Shown here: one piece after another, positions 52,976 through 61,746 of the stretch | Position numbering within the stretch: position 1 is the first letter of the stretch | Layout of the letters: every line of letters starts with the position of its first letter | NCBI GenBank assembly: GCA_963210315.1 | Contig: OY723269.1 | Location: 2,232,001-2,296,000, forward strand | Direction of reading: 5' to 3' | DNA length: 64,000 bases | Origin: Rhynchopus euleeides | Lineage: Eukaryota > Euglenozoa > Diplonemea > Diplonemida > Diplonemidae | Made by a program: the position numbers and the translations under genes | Notes under the pieces: generated by a model | Database searches by the model: none | Seen by the model: only the letters and a program-made list of their open reading frames with translations | Told to the model about the DNA's origin: nothing

Positions 52976-55900
52976 ATGTCAGATCAGTACAATGAACTGA
53001 CTGAGCAGGAACCCGTGATCGGGATCGATTTGGGGACGACCAATTCGTGCGTTGGCGTGTGGGACTGGAAGGGGGAAACAGTTAACATTGCCACCACAGA
53101 GCAAGGCGCCCGCACCATCCCCTCTGTCGTGTGCTTCCACAAAGGCGATGTCCTGGTCGGCGCAGCTGCAAAGCGAAAGCTCACTTCGCACCCGCGCAAC
53201 ACAATATACACGTCAAAGCGGGTGATCGGCCGCCCGTACTCACACATTCGGAAGGAAGGTATGTTGCTCCCACCACACACCCACCTGGCAGCACCCGCCT
53301 TGAGACAAGTGTTTGATTGGTTGGGCATTTGCGTCGCGAGCTGTGTCCTTCCCTGCGTTTGCCTGATCGGACAACCCCAACAAGTCAGACAAAACCATGG
53401 CCCTCCCTGCCTGTCAAGCTGTGCCAAGTAGTGCGACACTTTGATGAGAATGATGATGTTATCCAGGGGCACTCAGTATTCTACACATCAGAGCGTGCTG
53501 AGGCTGCTCACTCCACCCCCGCCACCCCCACAGACATCGATGGGTGGACATTCGACCTGCTCTGCACCGAGAACGACCGCCCGCGGTATAAGGTGACTGT
53601 GGGCGGCGAGGAGAAGCTCATCTCGCCGGAGGAGATCGGGGCGCTGATCCTGTCGCATCTGAAGAGCGTCGCAGAGACCTTCATCGGCAGGGAGGTGACA
53701 CGCGCCGTCATCACGGTGCCTGCATACTTCACTGAGCCGCAGCGCCGCGCCACACGCGATGCAGGGCTGCTTGCTGGGCTGGATGTCGTGCGGATGCTTC
53801 CGGAGCCCACTGCCGCCGCACTTGCCTTCGGGCTTGACAGGAGGATGCAGCACACCGGCGACAGCCACGTGTTGGTGTTCGACATGGGGGGAGGCACATT
53901 CGACGTGTCGATTCTGATGCTCGACGGGCGCGGCTCGTTTGTCACAAAGGCAGTCACCGGCGACTTCCACCTGGGAGGGGAGGACTTCGACGACCTGCTT
54001 CTTAACTGGATCATGTCCCATGAGCTGTTCCCCAAGGGCCCTGTGCCCGGAAAGACACGGCAGAAGCTGCGGAAGCAGTGCGAGGAAGTGAAGCGGGAGC
54101 TCTCCACAGGCACGGAGGCCTGCATCGAGGTCGATGTGGGCGGCACGGATGTGCAGATCGACGTGACGCGCCACACCTTCGAGGGCCTGTGCCAGCCGCT
54201 CTTCGACAACGCCATGGGCGACGTGGAAGAGGCTCTGGAGCTGGCGGAGATCGGGAAGGACGACATCGGCAGCATTGTTCTGGTGGGCGGGTCGACGCGC
54301 ATCCCCCGCCTGCAGCACATGCTGCAGCACTACTTCAACGGGAAGAAGCTGTGGTGCGGCATCAACCCCGACGAGGCTGTCGCATGGGGTGCGACAGCAC
54401 TCGCCGCAGCGCTGGCGACGGGGCGGCGCCAGACGATGGGGTCCAGCGCCCCAGCGCAGCAGAGTGTTGCTGGTGCCTCCGTGCCGCTGCGTGGATTGGT
54501 ATGTGGCATGCGCTGTGCGTGGCAGCGCTGGGCTGGCCACACCACCCTGTTCACTCGCCGTTACTAGGAGCATCGCTGTTGCTTTCTTTTCCTGCGCTGA
54601 GTGATATGCTTAAGTTCAGCGCGTAGATCTGCAACCGCTGAGGTCGTTCGGAAAAAGCGCGACCTGATGAGTCAGCCGTAAGACGAATCCCACGAGACCG
54701 ACTCATTGAGTCGCTCCTAAGCTTGCGCCTTAACTTGTTAAGAGAGGTGCAGTTTGTTGGGCAGGTGGAGTGATTGGGCAGGATCGGCAAGAAACTGTTG
54801 TTTTCAAGGTCATTGGATACCCTCACAAGTGGGCGTTTGCTCTCCTGTGCAAACACAAGGCAGGTGGTCCCACTGGTCCACAGAAAAGGCCCCTTGACAC
54901 GCCTGGCGTGTACGGCCCCTGAAGGGCTTCGGGCAACCCCTCCTTTCCGACAGACTCTGACGTCGATCACGCCCATCACCCTTGGCATCGAGCTCAACAA
55001 CGGCACGATGGATGTGTTGATCCCCCGTGGCAGCAAGGTATGTTTCACATTCAGATGCTTGGCTTCAGTTGTCTCAGCGCCCGCCTGGGGTTTCTCCAGC
55101 GACCCAACCCTTCTTCACCCTCCTCTCCTATTCTCGGTATTGCGGCCCGGTAATACGACAATTTTGAGCCAGAAAGAAAGAAACCGTACAGCCGTCCTCA
55201 TCCTCTGCACACCGCCCTTCATCAGGCAAGGGTTGTTTGTCTGCGGAACGCATACAGATGGCATAGCATTTGCATTTGTAGAGAACAAGCCGGAATCGTT
55301 GAAACTGGAATGACACTTCTATCGTGAAACCCTCGTTTTGTGCACCTGCGAGACGGGGGTCAGAACTGGGAGAAGCTTGCCACACAATCTTGCTTACGTC
55401 ATTTGCAGATCCCGTCGATTCGCTCTGACGAGTACACCACTGCAGTGGAAAATCAAAAGTCTGTCGTGATCAAGGTATGCACATAACAAGCGGATCCAGC
55501 GCACAAACGTCAGGCAAGTTTAGTGGGTTGTCAAAGCTGCGAGCACAGCGCTGCTGCCACGTGGTGTTCCCTGTGCACCCTTCACGCCCTCCGCCTCAGG
55601 TGTACGAAGGGGAGAGCACCGAGAAGGCGAAGGATAATTCGCTCCTCGGGAAGTTCTCTCTCCCAGTCGACGATGCCGTGGCGGGTGTGCCAAGGGTGCG
55701 TGTCTCTTTCGAGATCACGGTATGTTTGTCGGCATTCTTTCTCTCCTGTGATTTGACCGCCACCGCACCACAGTCTGACGGGCTTTTCCTTGTGACCGCA
55801 AGGGACGTCAAGAACGGGAACGAAATTATCGTAAAACTAGAAAATTCGAATCTGACCGGCGACGAGAAGGACGAGATTGTCGCCGCAGTGGGTTCCGAAA

Positions 55901-56082
55901 GGGCCCGCTTCCGGTCTCTCATCTCACAAGTTTTTGGCCTGGCTTCCGAGGCACAGGACAAGGACCTCCTTGGGCTGTGCACAGTGTCTCTCGAGTGGCT
56001 GCAGTCCTATCCCGAAGCTTCGAAGCAAGAGGTGCAGCACCGTTTCTCGCGCCTCGAGCAAGCTGCCAAATCCTTGAAATAG
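52976..56082 (+). CDS. Divergent Hsp70-family chaperone (643 aa, 6 exons)
   Basis: Exons 52976-53258, 53429-54498, 54954-55037, 55409-55474, 55600-55719 and 55774-56082. All donors are GTATG. Acceptors are CAG except intron 1 (CCAAG), which I chose because it joins the frames. The ATPase domain has the phosphate-1 loop [15 protein letters not shown] (15-29), [45 protein letters not shown] and [14 protein letters not shown]. The substrate-binding part has [21 protein letters not shown] and VYEGES. An extra acidic/Thr-Ser-rich stretch (about 97-130) lies where typical Hsp70s have a short linker. The C-terminus ends [10 protein letters not shown] without the EEVD tail of cytosolic Hsp70 or an ER retention signal, and there is no clear N-terminal targeting sequence. 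It is therefore probably a cytosolic, Ssb-like or lineage-specific member with ATP-dependent peptide binding. Introns are 54-455 bp, and intron 2 holds an antisense rRNA fragment. Confidence 0.85.
54544..54646 (-). rRNA. Antisense fragment of the 5' end of the large-subunit rRNA gene, inside Hsp70 intron 2
   Basis: Read on the minus strand, the sequence has the universal landmarks of the 5' end of 25S/28S rRNA in order: GACCTCAG, GCTGAACTTAAGCATATCA, GCAGGAAAAGAAA, and CTAGTAACGGCGAGTGAACA. Similarity stops at ACAGGG. The DNA on the far side (54647 to about 54770) may be adjoining ITS2, which I cannot verify. It is too short to be a working rRNA gene, so it is a displaced copy. Confidence 0.85.
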
Positions 56083-56382
56083 ACTATTGTCGTAGAAACC
56101 AAGGCTCATGTGAGTGGAGTGACCCCCGTCCCCCCTCCCTTGTCGAGGCCAGCCATTTTTCAGTGCACTTCGATGCGGGCAGTGCGGGCAGTGTTCTGTT
56201 CACTGCCAACACCAGGAGTCGACGCAAGGTATTCCTTGGAGCTGGGCGGTTTTTCGACACCTCTTCAATCAAGTGTCGGGGCGTTGCTTCCATTCACCAC
56301 CAGACCCCCAGCAGGCGTGCGGTGGCCTTGCCCCGACACAACACATCCCGACGCATCATCCCAGACGTCGGCACCAGGCACA

Positions 56383-58515
56383 ATGGGTTGGTTCGAAAGG
56401 GTTATTTCGATGGATGGGAAGCTCTCAGGGAAGGAGCGGAGCAACAGGCGTGTGTTGTTCGTGCTGTCTGTGGTGCAAGCAATGGTTGCACTCTCCTACA
56501 TCTTTACATCGCCAAGCGATGAGCTCAACACGCTGGCTATCATAGGACATACGATCTTGCTCAGTGCCAATATCCCAATGGCCTTGGCGTGCATCTGCCG
56601 TGTGCATATCGCGCCCTTCATGGTGAGTGCCTTCGTGGCAGCCTATGCCGTTGGTATCCTTATTTTCGACCTCAACATCCGCACCTTGTGGGGCACGTCG
56701 GTGTGGTCAGCCTTCGTTCTGTTGGCAGACCTTGCACTCGTGATGCGCCTCGGAAGCCGCTTCGCAGCCGGGCTGGTCGGGACTCTTGGTCTGTGGGTTG
56801 TTATCAGCTTCTGGGAGGACGTGTACCGCTTCGGCCTGTTCGACGTGCCTGGCACCGCATCGTCCGAGTACAGATGGAAGCAAATAGCGGAGAGGTCAGA
56901 CTGTTCAACGCCCCCGTGCCCCATGGGGTTCGACAGGGCCTTCCTGGAGCTGTTCATATCAATGACTGTTCTTCTCTTTGACTTCGCTGCCACGCGCGGG
57001 TTTGCAGAGGAGGTGGAGAAGGAACAGGCGGCAATGGCGCGCACGATTGAGACAGTGGAGGTGGTGGCACAGCTTCTTGCCGGGTACGACGTGGACGAGG
57101 TTTCAAAGCTGCTTGCGTTGACTGACGGGGTGCTTCCTTCTGCGCTGCACGATGCTCTGCGGTCTCTCGAGCACAACCTGCGTGCGTACCGACCGTACCT
57201 GCCTGCCGTGCTGCTGGAGCAGCAGCAGCACTCACCCGACGATGCGGGAGCTGGGAAGTTGCCTCCCGCGCCTGATGCTGCACCTGGTGCAAAGAGCCAG
57301 CTTGCGGCCATCGCCTTCACCGACATCCGTGCGTCTACGTCGATCTGGGAGGCGGCACCCGAGGGGATGCGGAAGGCGTTGGTGGTGCACAACGCGGTGA
57401 TGCGGGCCGCGCTGGCTGAATGGGGCGGGTACGAAGTCAAGACAATCGGGGACGCCTTCATGGTTGCGTTTGAGGATGCACATGCGGCTGTGTGCTTCGG
57501 GATGGCTGTGCAGGAGAACCTGCTTGCGGCGGAGTGGCCTGCTGCGCTGCTGGAGGTTGGGATCTGCAGCCCGACAGAACTGTGGGGCGGGCTGACGGTG
57601 CGGATCGGTGTGAACCACGGCCCTGTGACGCTGGAGACGAACGAGCTGACTGGACGTGTCGACTACTTCGGCCACACAGTGAACGTTGCTTCACGCCTCG
57701 AGTCTGTGTGTCTGCCTGGCGCAGTTGCGGTGCCTGCCGAACTGTGGGCGTGTGTGAGTGGGATGTCTGGGTGTGCTGGTGCACATGCAAGTCAAGCAGT
57801 ACCCACCAAGCTGAAGGGCGTGAGTGAGCCTGTGACTGCGTGCAACGTGTGGCCCGCCTGCCTGCAGGGGCGTGAGGAACGCCCTCTGCATTCTTTGGCG
57901 CTCCATGCTTCGCCCCACGGGTCAAGTGTGTCGAACCTTTCTGAAGCAACCAGCAGCAGCCTGGTGGTGTTGCACCGGAGCACCACCAGGCAGCAGGCCA
58001 CTGTGGCTGTGGCCACACTCAGCAGCAGTTCTATTGGCGAGGTTGACGTCGGTCTGGCGTGTGTGGTGCCGCTTCTGCAGCAGAGCGGCGGTGTGCTGTT
58101 GTCGCTGTTCGGGAACAATTTCTTTGTTGGGTGGAACGTCGGGAAGCAGATGGCGGCACACGCAGAGGGCGCACTGCGGTTTGCGCAGCGTGCGCTGCAA
58201 CAGGGCGGCGGGCAGACGGTCGCAACACTCGGGATCGCGAGCGGGTCTGTGGATCACGGAGACGTGGGGACGGCACAGCAGCGCTTCGTGACTGCGTCGG
58301 GTGGTGCTGTGGAGGCGAGCCTTGCGCTGCGCCCTCTTGCGCTATCAATGCGGGTGCGGTGCCTGTACACGGCGGATGCACCACCGGGTGCTGTGCGCGA
58401 CCTGTGTGTCACCACAGCGTGTGTGCCCCAGGAAGGCGGTGCCTCTCTCGGGGTGGTGTACGAGGTTCAGGGCAATGTCCCTTCTGAGAAGGATGTTGTT
58501 GAGGTACTGCAGTGA
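56383..58515 (+). CDS. Membrane-bound class III adenylate/guanylate cyclase, copy 1 (710 aa)
   Basis: Intronless. Start MGWFERVISMDG is chosen because upstream sequence conserved with copy 2 is 5'-UTR-like and follows a CCCCCAGCAG acceptor-like site; an in-frame ATG at 56110 would add 91 unlikely residues. Six hydrophobic segments occur (about 23-42, 47-72, 77-97, 103-123, 128-147, 185-205). A signalling-helix-like coil (EEVEKEQAAMARTIETVEVVAQLL) and a variable Ala/Pro linker follow. The catalytic domain begins near 303 with FTDIRAST (metal Asp314), EVKTIGDAFMVAFEDAH (metal Asp357), and RVDYFGHTVNVASRLESV (Asn434 and Arg438, the transition-state pair). The FTDI...YEVKTIGD wording is that of kinetoplastid receptor-type adenylate cyclases. 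The last 210 residues (SSLVVLHRS to VVEVLQ) look like a second, degenerate cyclase fold (LLSLFGNNFFVGWN, LGIASGSVDHGDVG) without metal-binding residues. Likely makes cAMP from ATP at a membrane. It is a tandem duplicate of the next gene. Confidence 0.88.
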   Translation: MGWFERVISMDGKLSGKERSNRRVLFVLSVVQAMVALSYIFTSPSDELNTLAIIGHTILLSANIPMALACICRVHIAPFMVSAFVAAYAVGILIFDLNIRTLWGTSVWSAFVLLADLALVMRLGSRFAAGLVGTLGLWVVISFWEDVYRFGLFDVPGTASSEYRWKQIAERSDCSTPPCPMGFDRAFLELFISMTVLLFDFAATRGFAEEVEKEQAAMARTIETVEVVAQLLAGYDVDEVSKLLALTDGVLPSALHDALRSLEHNLRAYRPYLPAVLLEQQQHSPDDAGAGKLPPAPDAAPGAKSQLAAIAFTDIRASTSIWEAAPEGMRKALVVHNAVMRAALAEWGGYEVKTIGDAFMVAFEDAHAAVCFGMAVQENLLAAEWPAALLEVGICSPTELWGGLTVRIGVNHGPVTLETNELTGRVDYFGHTVNVASRLESVCLPGAVAVPAELWACVSGMSGCAGAHASQAVPTKLKGVSEPVTACNVWPACLQGREERPLHSLALHASPHGSSVSNLSEATSSSLVVLHRSTTRQQATVAVATLSSSSIGEVDVGLACVVPLLQQSGGVLLSLFGNNFFVGWNVGKQMAAHAEGALRFAQRALQQGGGQTVATLGIASGSVDHGDVGTAQQRFVTASGGAVEASLALRPLALSMRVRCLYTADAPPGAVRDLCVTTACVPQEGGASLGVVYEVQGNVPSEKDVVEVLQ

Positions 58516-59420
58516 TGCGTTATGTCCCACTTTGTGTGCCGGCTCTGAGCATTTTTCCGGAGGGAAAGGGGGTCTTCGCTACGGGGTGACCGTCAGTCAG
58601 ATACCGTATCAGTTCTCGTGCGTCGTCTTTCGTAGATGTTCTGTACGATGCGGGTCCGCTAGTCCAACATAGCAAACGACCGTCAGTGCATTTTGGTGAA
58701 TTTCCTGTGGAATTAGCTGAAAACTGACGGAGATTGACGAAGGATAACGGCCAGCGAAGACCCCCAAAAACTGGATATTTTTTACTACCCCGGACTCTGC
58801 CAGCACGAAACAACCAATTGCGGCCATTTTTGGGGTGCCGAGTGCACTGCAAGTCACCCGGGCCCCGGTTCCCGAACCTCCTCCTGATCCGGGGCCCGGG
58901 GCCCGGGGGTAAAAACCCCCTTTCTTTATGACTACACCTGCGGGGAGGAGTGTCGGCACACGCTCAGCGGGGTCCCCTCTTCGGGTTTTGCAAGACCCCG
59001 ATTTTTCGACTATATGGCACCGATGCGGGCCGCGGTGGGACCCAGTGTGGCCGTGGGGAGTGTGAGAGAGCTCTGTGTCCGCAAGGGTGCAAGCGCGGAG
59101 CCACTCACGTACCCTGATGCAATTGCCACTGCCTTCCCTCCTGACGGAGCGATGAAGACTGAGTGGTTTTTATCTGACTGATTACCGACAATGGAGGACA
59201 CGGTGGCCATCTGGGTAATTGTGAGTTGTTGCTCCTACGAAGGACATGAAACTGGGTGAACAACGATGATGAGTTGTTCAGGTCTACATTCAGCCTGGCT
59301 GGTAGGAAGGCACTGCTTTTCCAGGCAGGTGCCAGACAGCAGGATCACTGTCAGGCCGGTATAAAGACACTCACTGCATGCCTTTCCAGGCAGGTGCCAG
59401 AGACATGCTGTCCTGGAGTA
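58516..59420. other. Gap between the cyclase copies
   Basis: Contains the MITE at 58568-58765 and a GC-rich palindrome GGGGCCCGGGGCCCGG near 58890. Near 59300-59400 a TTTCCAGGCAGGTGCCAGA word occurs twice in direct orientation. The duplicated upstream region of copy 2 begins near 59421 and matches the sequence just after the Hsp70 stop codon (56087). Confidence 0.55.
58568..58765. mobile_element. 198-bp TCTTCGCT-family MITE with AAA target duplication
   Basis: Tips GGGGGTCTTCGCT and AGCGAAGACCCCC are perfect. AAA flanks both sides (58565-58567, 58766-58768). It matches 39229-39336 but has about 85-90 extra bases inside, flanked by a repeated GACCGTCAGT word, which suggests a secondary insertion or duplication. 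Confidence 0.8.
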
Positions 59421-59640
59421 TTGTCGCAGAAAGCAAGGTTCATGTGGAGTGGAGTTGCCCTCGCCCCCACACCACCCTTGTTGAGACCATCTCACTTTTC
59501 AGCACACTTCGATGCGGGCAGAATGTTGCCTCCCCATGCTCCCCTCACTCATCATCACCGGACCCCCAGCAGGCGTGCGGTGGCCTTGCCCCGACACAAC
59601 ACATCCCGACGCATCATCCCAGACGTCGGCACCAGGCACA

Positions 59641-61746
59641 ATGGGTTGGTTCGAAAGGGTTATTTCGATGGATGGGAAGCTCTCAGGGAAGAAGCGGAGC
59701 AACAGGCGTGTGTTGTTCGTGCTGTCTGTGGTCGAAACGATGTGTATCCTCTGCTTCGTCCTCATATCGCCAAGCGATGAGCTCAACACGCTGGCAATCA
59801 TCGGACATACGATCTTCCTGAGTGTCAACCTCCCGATGGCCTTGGCGTGCATCTGCCGTGTGCATATCACACCCTTCATGGTGAGTGCCTTCATAGGGGC
59901 CTTTGCTGTGTGTGTCCTTGTTGTCGACCTCCACGTCCGGACCATGTGGGGCACGTCGGTGTGGTCAGCCTTCGTTCTGTTGGCAGACCTTGCACTCGTG
60001 ATGCGCCTCGGAAGCCGCTTCGCAGCCGGGCTGGTCGGGACTGTCGGTCTGTGGGTTCTAATTACCTTTTGTGAGGATGTGTACCGCTTCGGCCTGTTCG
60101 ACGTGCCCGGCACCGCATCGTCCGAGTACAGATGGAAGCAAATAGCGGAGAGGTCAGACTGTTCAACGCCCCCATGCCCCATGGGGTTCACTAAAGCCTT
60201 CCTGGATCTGCTGATGTCGCTGATCGTTCTTCTCGTCGACTTCGCTGCCACGCGCGGGTTTGCAGAGGAGGTGGAGAAGGAACAGGCGGCAATGGCGCGC
60301 ACGATTGAGACAGTGGAGGTGGTGGCACAGCTTCTTGCCGGGTACGACGTGGACGAGGTTTCAAAGCTGCTTGCGTTGACTGACGGGGTGCTTCCTTCTG
60401 CGCTGCACGATGCTCTGCGGTCTCTCGAGCACAACCTGCGTGCGTACCGACCGTACCTGCCTGCCGTGCTGCTGGAGCAGCAGCAGCACTCACCCGACGA
60501 TGCGGGAGCTGGGAAGTTGCCTCCCGCGCCTGATGCTGCACCTGGTGCAAAGAGCCAGCTTGCGGCCATCGCCTTCACCGACATCCGTGCGTCTACGTCG
60601 ATCTGGGAGGCGGCACCCGAGGGGATGCGGAAGGCGTTGGTGGTGCACAACGCGGTGATGCGGGCCGCGCTGGCTGAATGGGGCGGGTACGAAGTCAAGA
60701 CAATCGGGGACGCCTTCATGGTTGCGTTTGAGGATGCACATGCGGCTGTGTGCTTCGGGATGGCTGTGCAGGAGAACCTGCTTGCGGCGGAGTGGCCTGC
60801 TGCGCTGCTGGAGGTTGGGATCTGCAGCCCGACAGAACTGTGGGGCGGGCTGACGGTGCGGATCGGTGTGAACCACGGCCCTGTGACGCTGGAGACGAAC
60901 GAGCTGACTGGACGTGTCGACTACTTCGGCCACACAGTGAACGTTGCTTCACGCCTCGAGTCTGTGTGTCTGCCTGGCGCAGTTGCGGTGCCTGCCGAAC
61001 TGTGGGCGTGTGTGAGTGGGATGTCGGGGTGTGCTGGTGCACATGCAAGTCAAGCAGTACCCACCCAACTGAAGGGCGTGAGTGAGCCTGTGCCTGTGTG
61101 TAACCTGTGGCCCGCCTGCCTGCAGGGGCGTGAGGATGCCTCGCCCCGCGGGTCACGTGTGTCGAACCTTTCTGAAGCAACCAGCAGCAGCCTGGTGGTG
61201 TTGCACCGGAGCACCACCAGGCAGCAGGCCACTGTGGCTGTGGCCACACTCAGCAGCAGTTCTATTGGCGAGGTTGACGTCGGTCTGGCGTGTGTGGTGC
61301 CGCTTCTGCAGCAGAGCGGCGGTGTGCTGTTGTCGCTGTTCGGGAACAATTTCTTTGTTGGGTGGAACGTCGGGAAGCAGATGGCGGCACACGCAGAGGG
61401 CGCACTGCGGTTTGCGCAGCGTGCGCTGCAACAGGGCGGCGGGCAGACGGTCGCAACACTCGGGATCGCGAGCGGGTCTGTGGATCACGGAGACGTGGGG
61501 ACGGCACAGCAGCGCTTCGTGACTGCGTCGGGTAGTGCTGTGGAGGCGAGCCTTGCGCTGCGCCCTCTTGCGCTATCAATGCGGGTGCGGTGCCTGTACA
61601 CGGCGGATGCACCACCGGGTGGTGTGCGCGACCTGTGTGTCACCACAGCGTGTGTGCCCCAGGAAGGCGGCGCCTCTCTCGGGGTGGTGTACGAGGTTCA
61701 GGGCAATGTCCCTTCTGAGAAGGATGTTGTTGAGGTACTGCAGTGA
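59641..61746 (+). CDS. Membrane-bound class III adenylate/guanylate cyclase, copy 2 (701 aa)
   Basis: Intronless. It has the same start context, domain order and catalytic residues as copy 1, which lies 3258 bp upstream: FTDIRAST, KTIGDAFMVAFEDAH and NVASRLE are all kept. The cytosolic coil, catalytic domain and degenerate second domain are almost identical to copy 1, apart from a 9-residue deletion after CLQGRE and a few substitutions such as TKLKG to TQLKG. Differences cluster in the hydrophobic segments: VETMCILCFVLIS against VQAMVALSYIFTS, FIGAFAVCVLVVDLHVRTMWG against FVAAYAVGILIFDLNIRTLWG, and AFLDLLMSLIVLLVDFAA against AFLELFISMTVLLFDFAA. The loops between them are unchanged. Expected activity as for copy 1; the altered membrane domain suggests a different input or partner. 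Confidence 0.88.
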   Translation: MGWFERVISMDGKLSGKKRSNRRVLFVLSVVETMCILCFVLISPSDELNTLAIIGHTIFLSVNLPMALACICRVHITPFMVSAFIGAFAVCVLVVDLHVRTMWGTSVWSAFVLLADLALVMRLGSRFAAGLVGTVGLWVLITFCEDVYRFGLFDVPGTASSEYRWKQIAERSDCSTPPCPMGFTKAFLDLLMSLIVLLVDFAATRGFAEEVEKEQAAMARTIETVEVVAQLLAGYDVDEVSKLLALTDGVLPSALHDALRSLEHNLRAYRPYLPAVLLEQQQHSPDDAGAGKLPPAPDAAPGAKSQLAAIAFTDIRASTSIWEAAPEGMRKALVVHNAVMRAALAEWGGYEVKTIGDAFMVAFEDAHAAVCFGMAVQENLLAAEWPAALLEVGICSPTELWGGLTVRIGVNHGPVTLETNELTGRVDYFGHTVNVASRLESVCLPGAVAVPAELWACVSGMSGCAGAHASQAVPTQLKGVSEPVPVCNLWPACLQGREDASPRGSRVSNLSEATSSSLVVLHRSTTRQQATVAVATLSSSSIGEVDVGLACVVPLLQQSGGVLLSLFGNNFFVGWNVGKQMAAHAEGALRFAQRALQQGGGQTVATLGIASGSVDHGDVGTAQQRFVTASGSAVEASLALRPLALSMRVRCLYTADAPPGGVRDLCVTTACVPQEGGASLGVVYEVQGNVPSEKDVVEVLQ

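Noticed and set aside
56110..56382. 91-residue N-terminal extension of cyclase copy 1
   Set aside because: Copy 2 has a different, shorter in-frame extension, while both share the MGWFERVISMDG start and the upstream UTR-like sequence.
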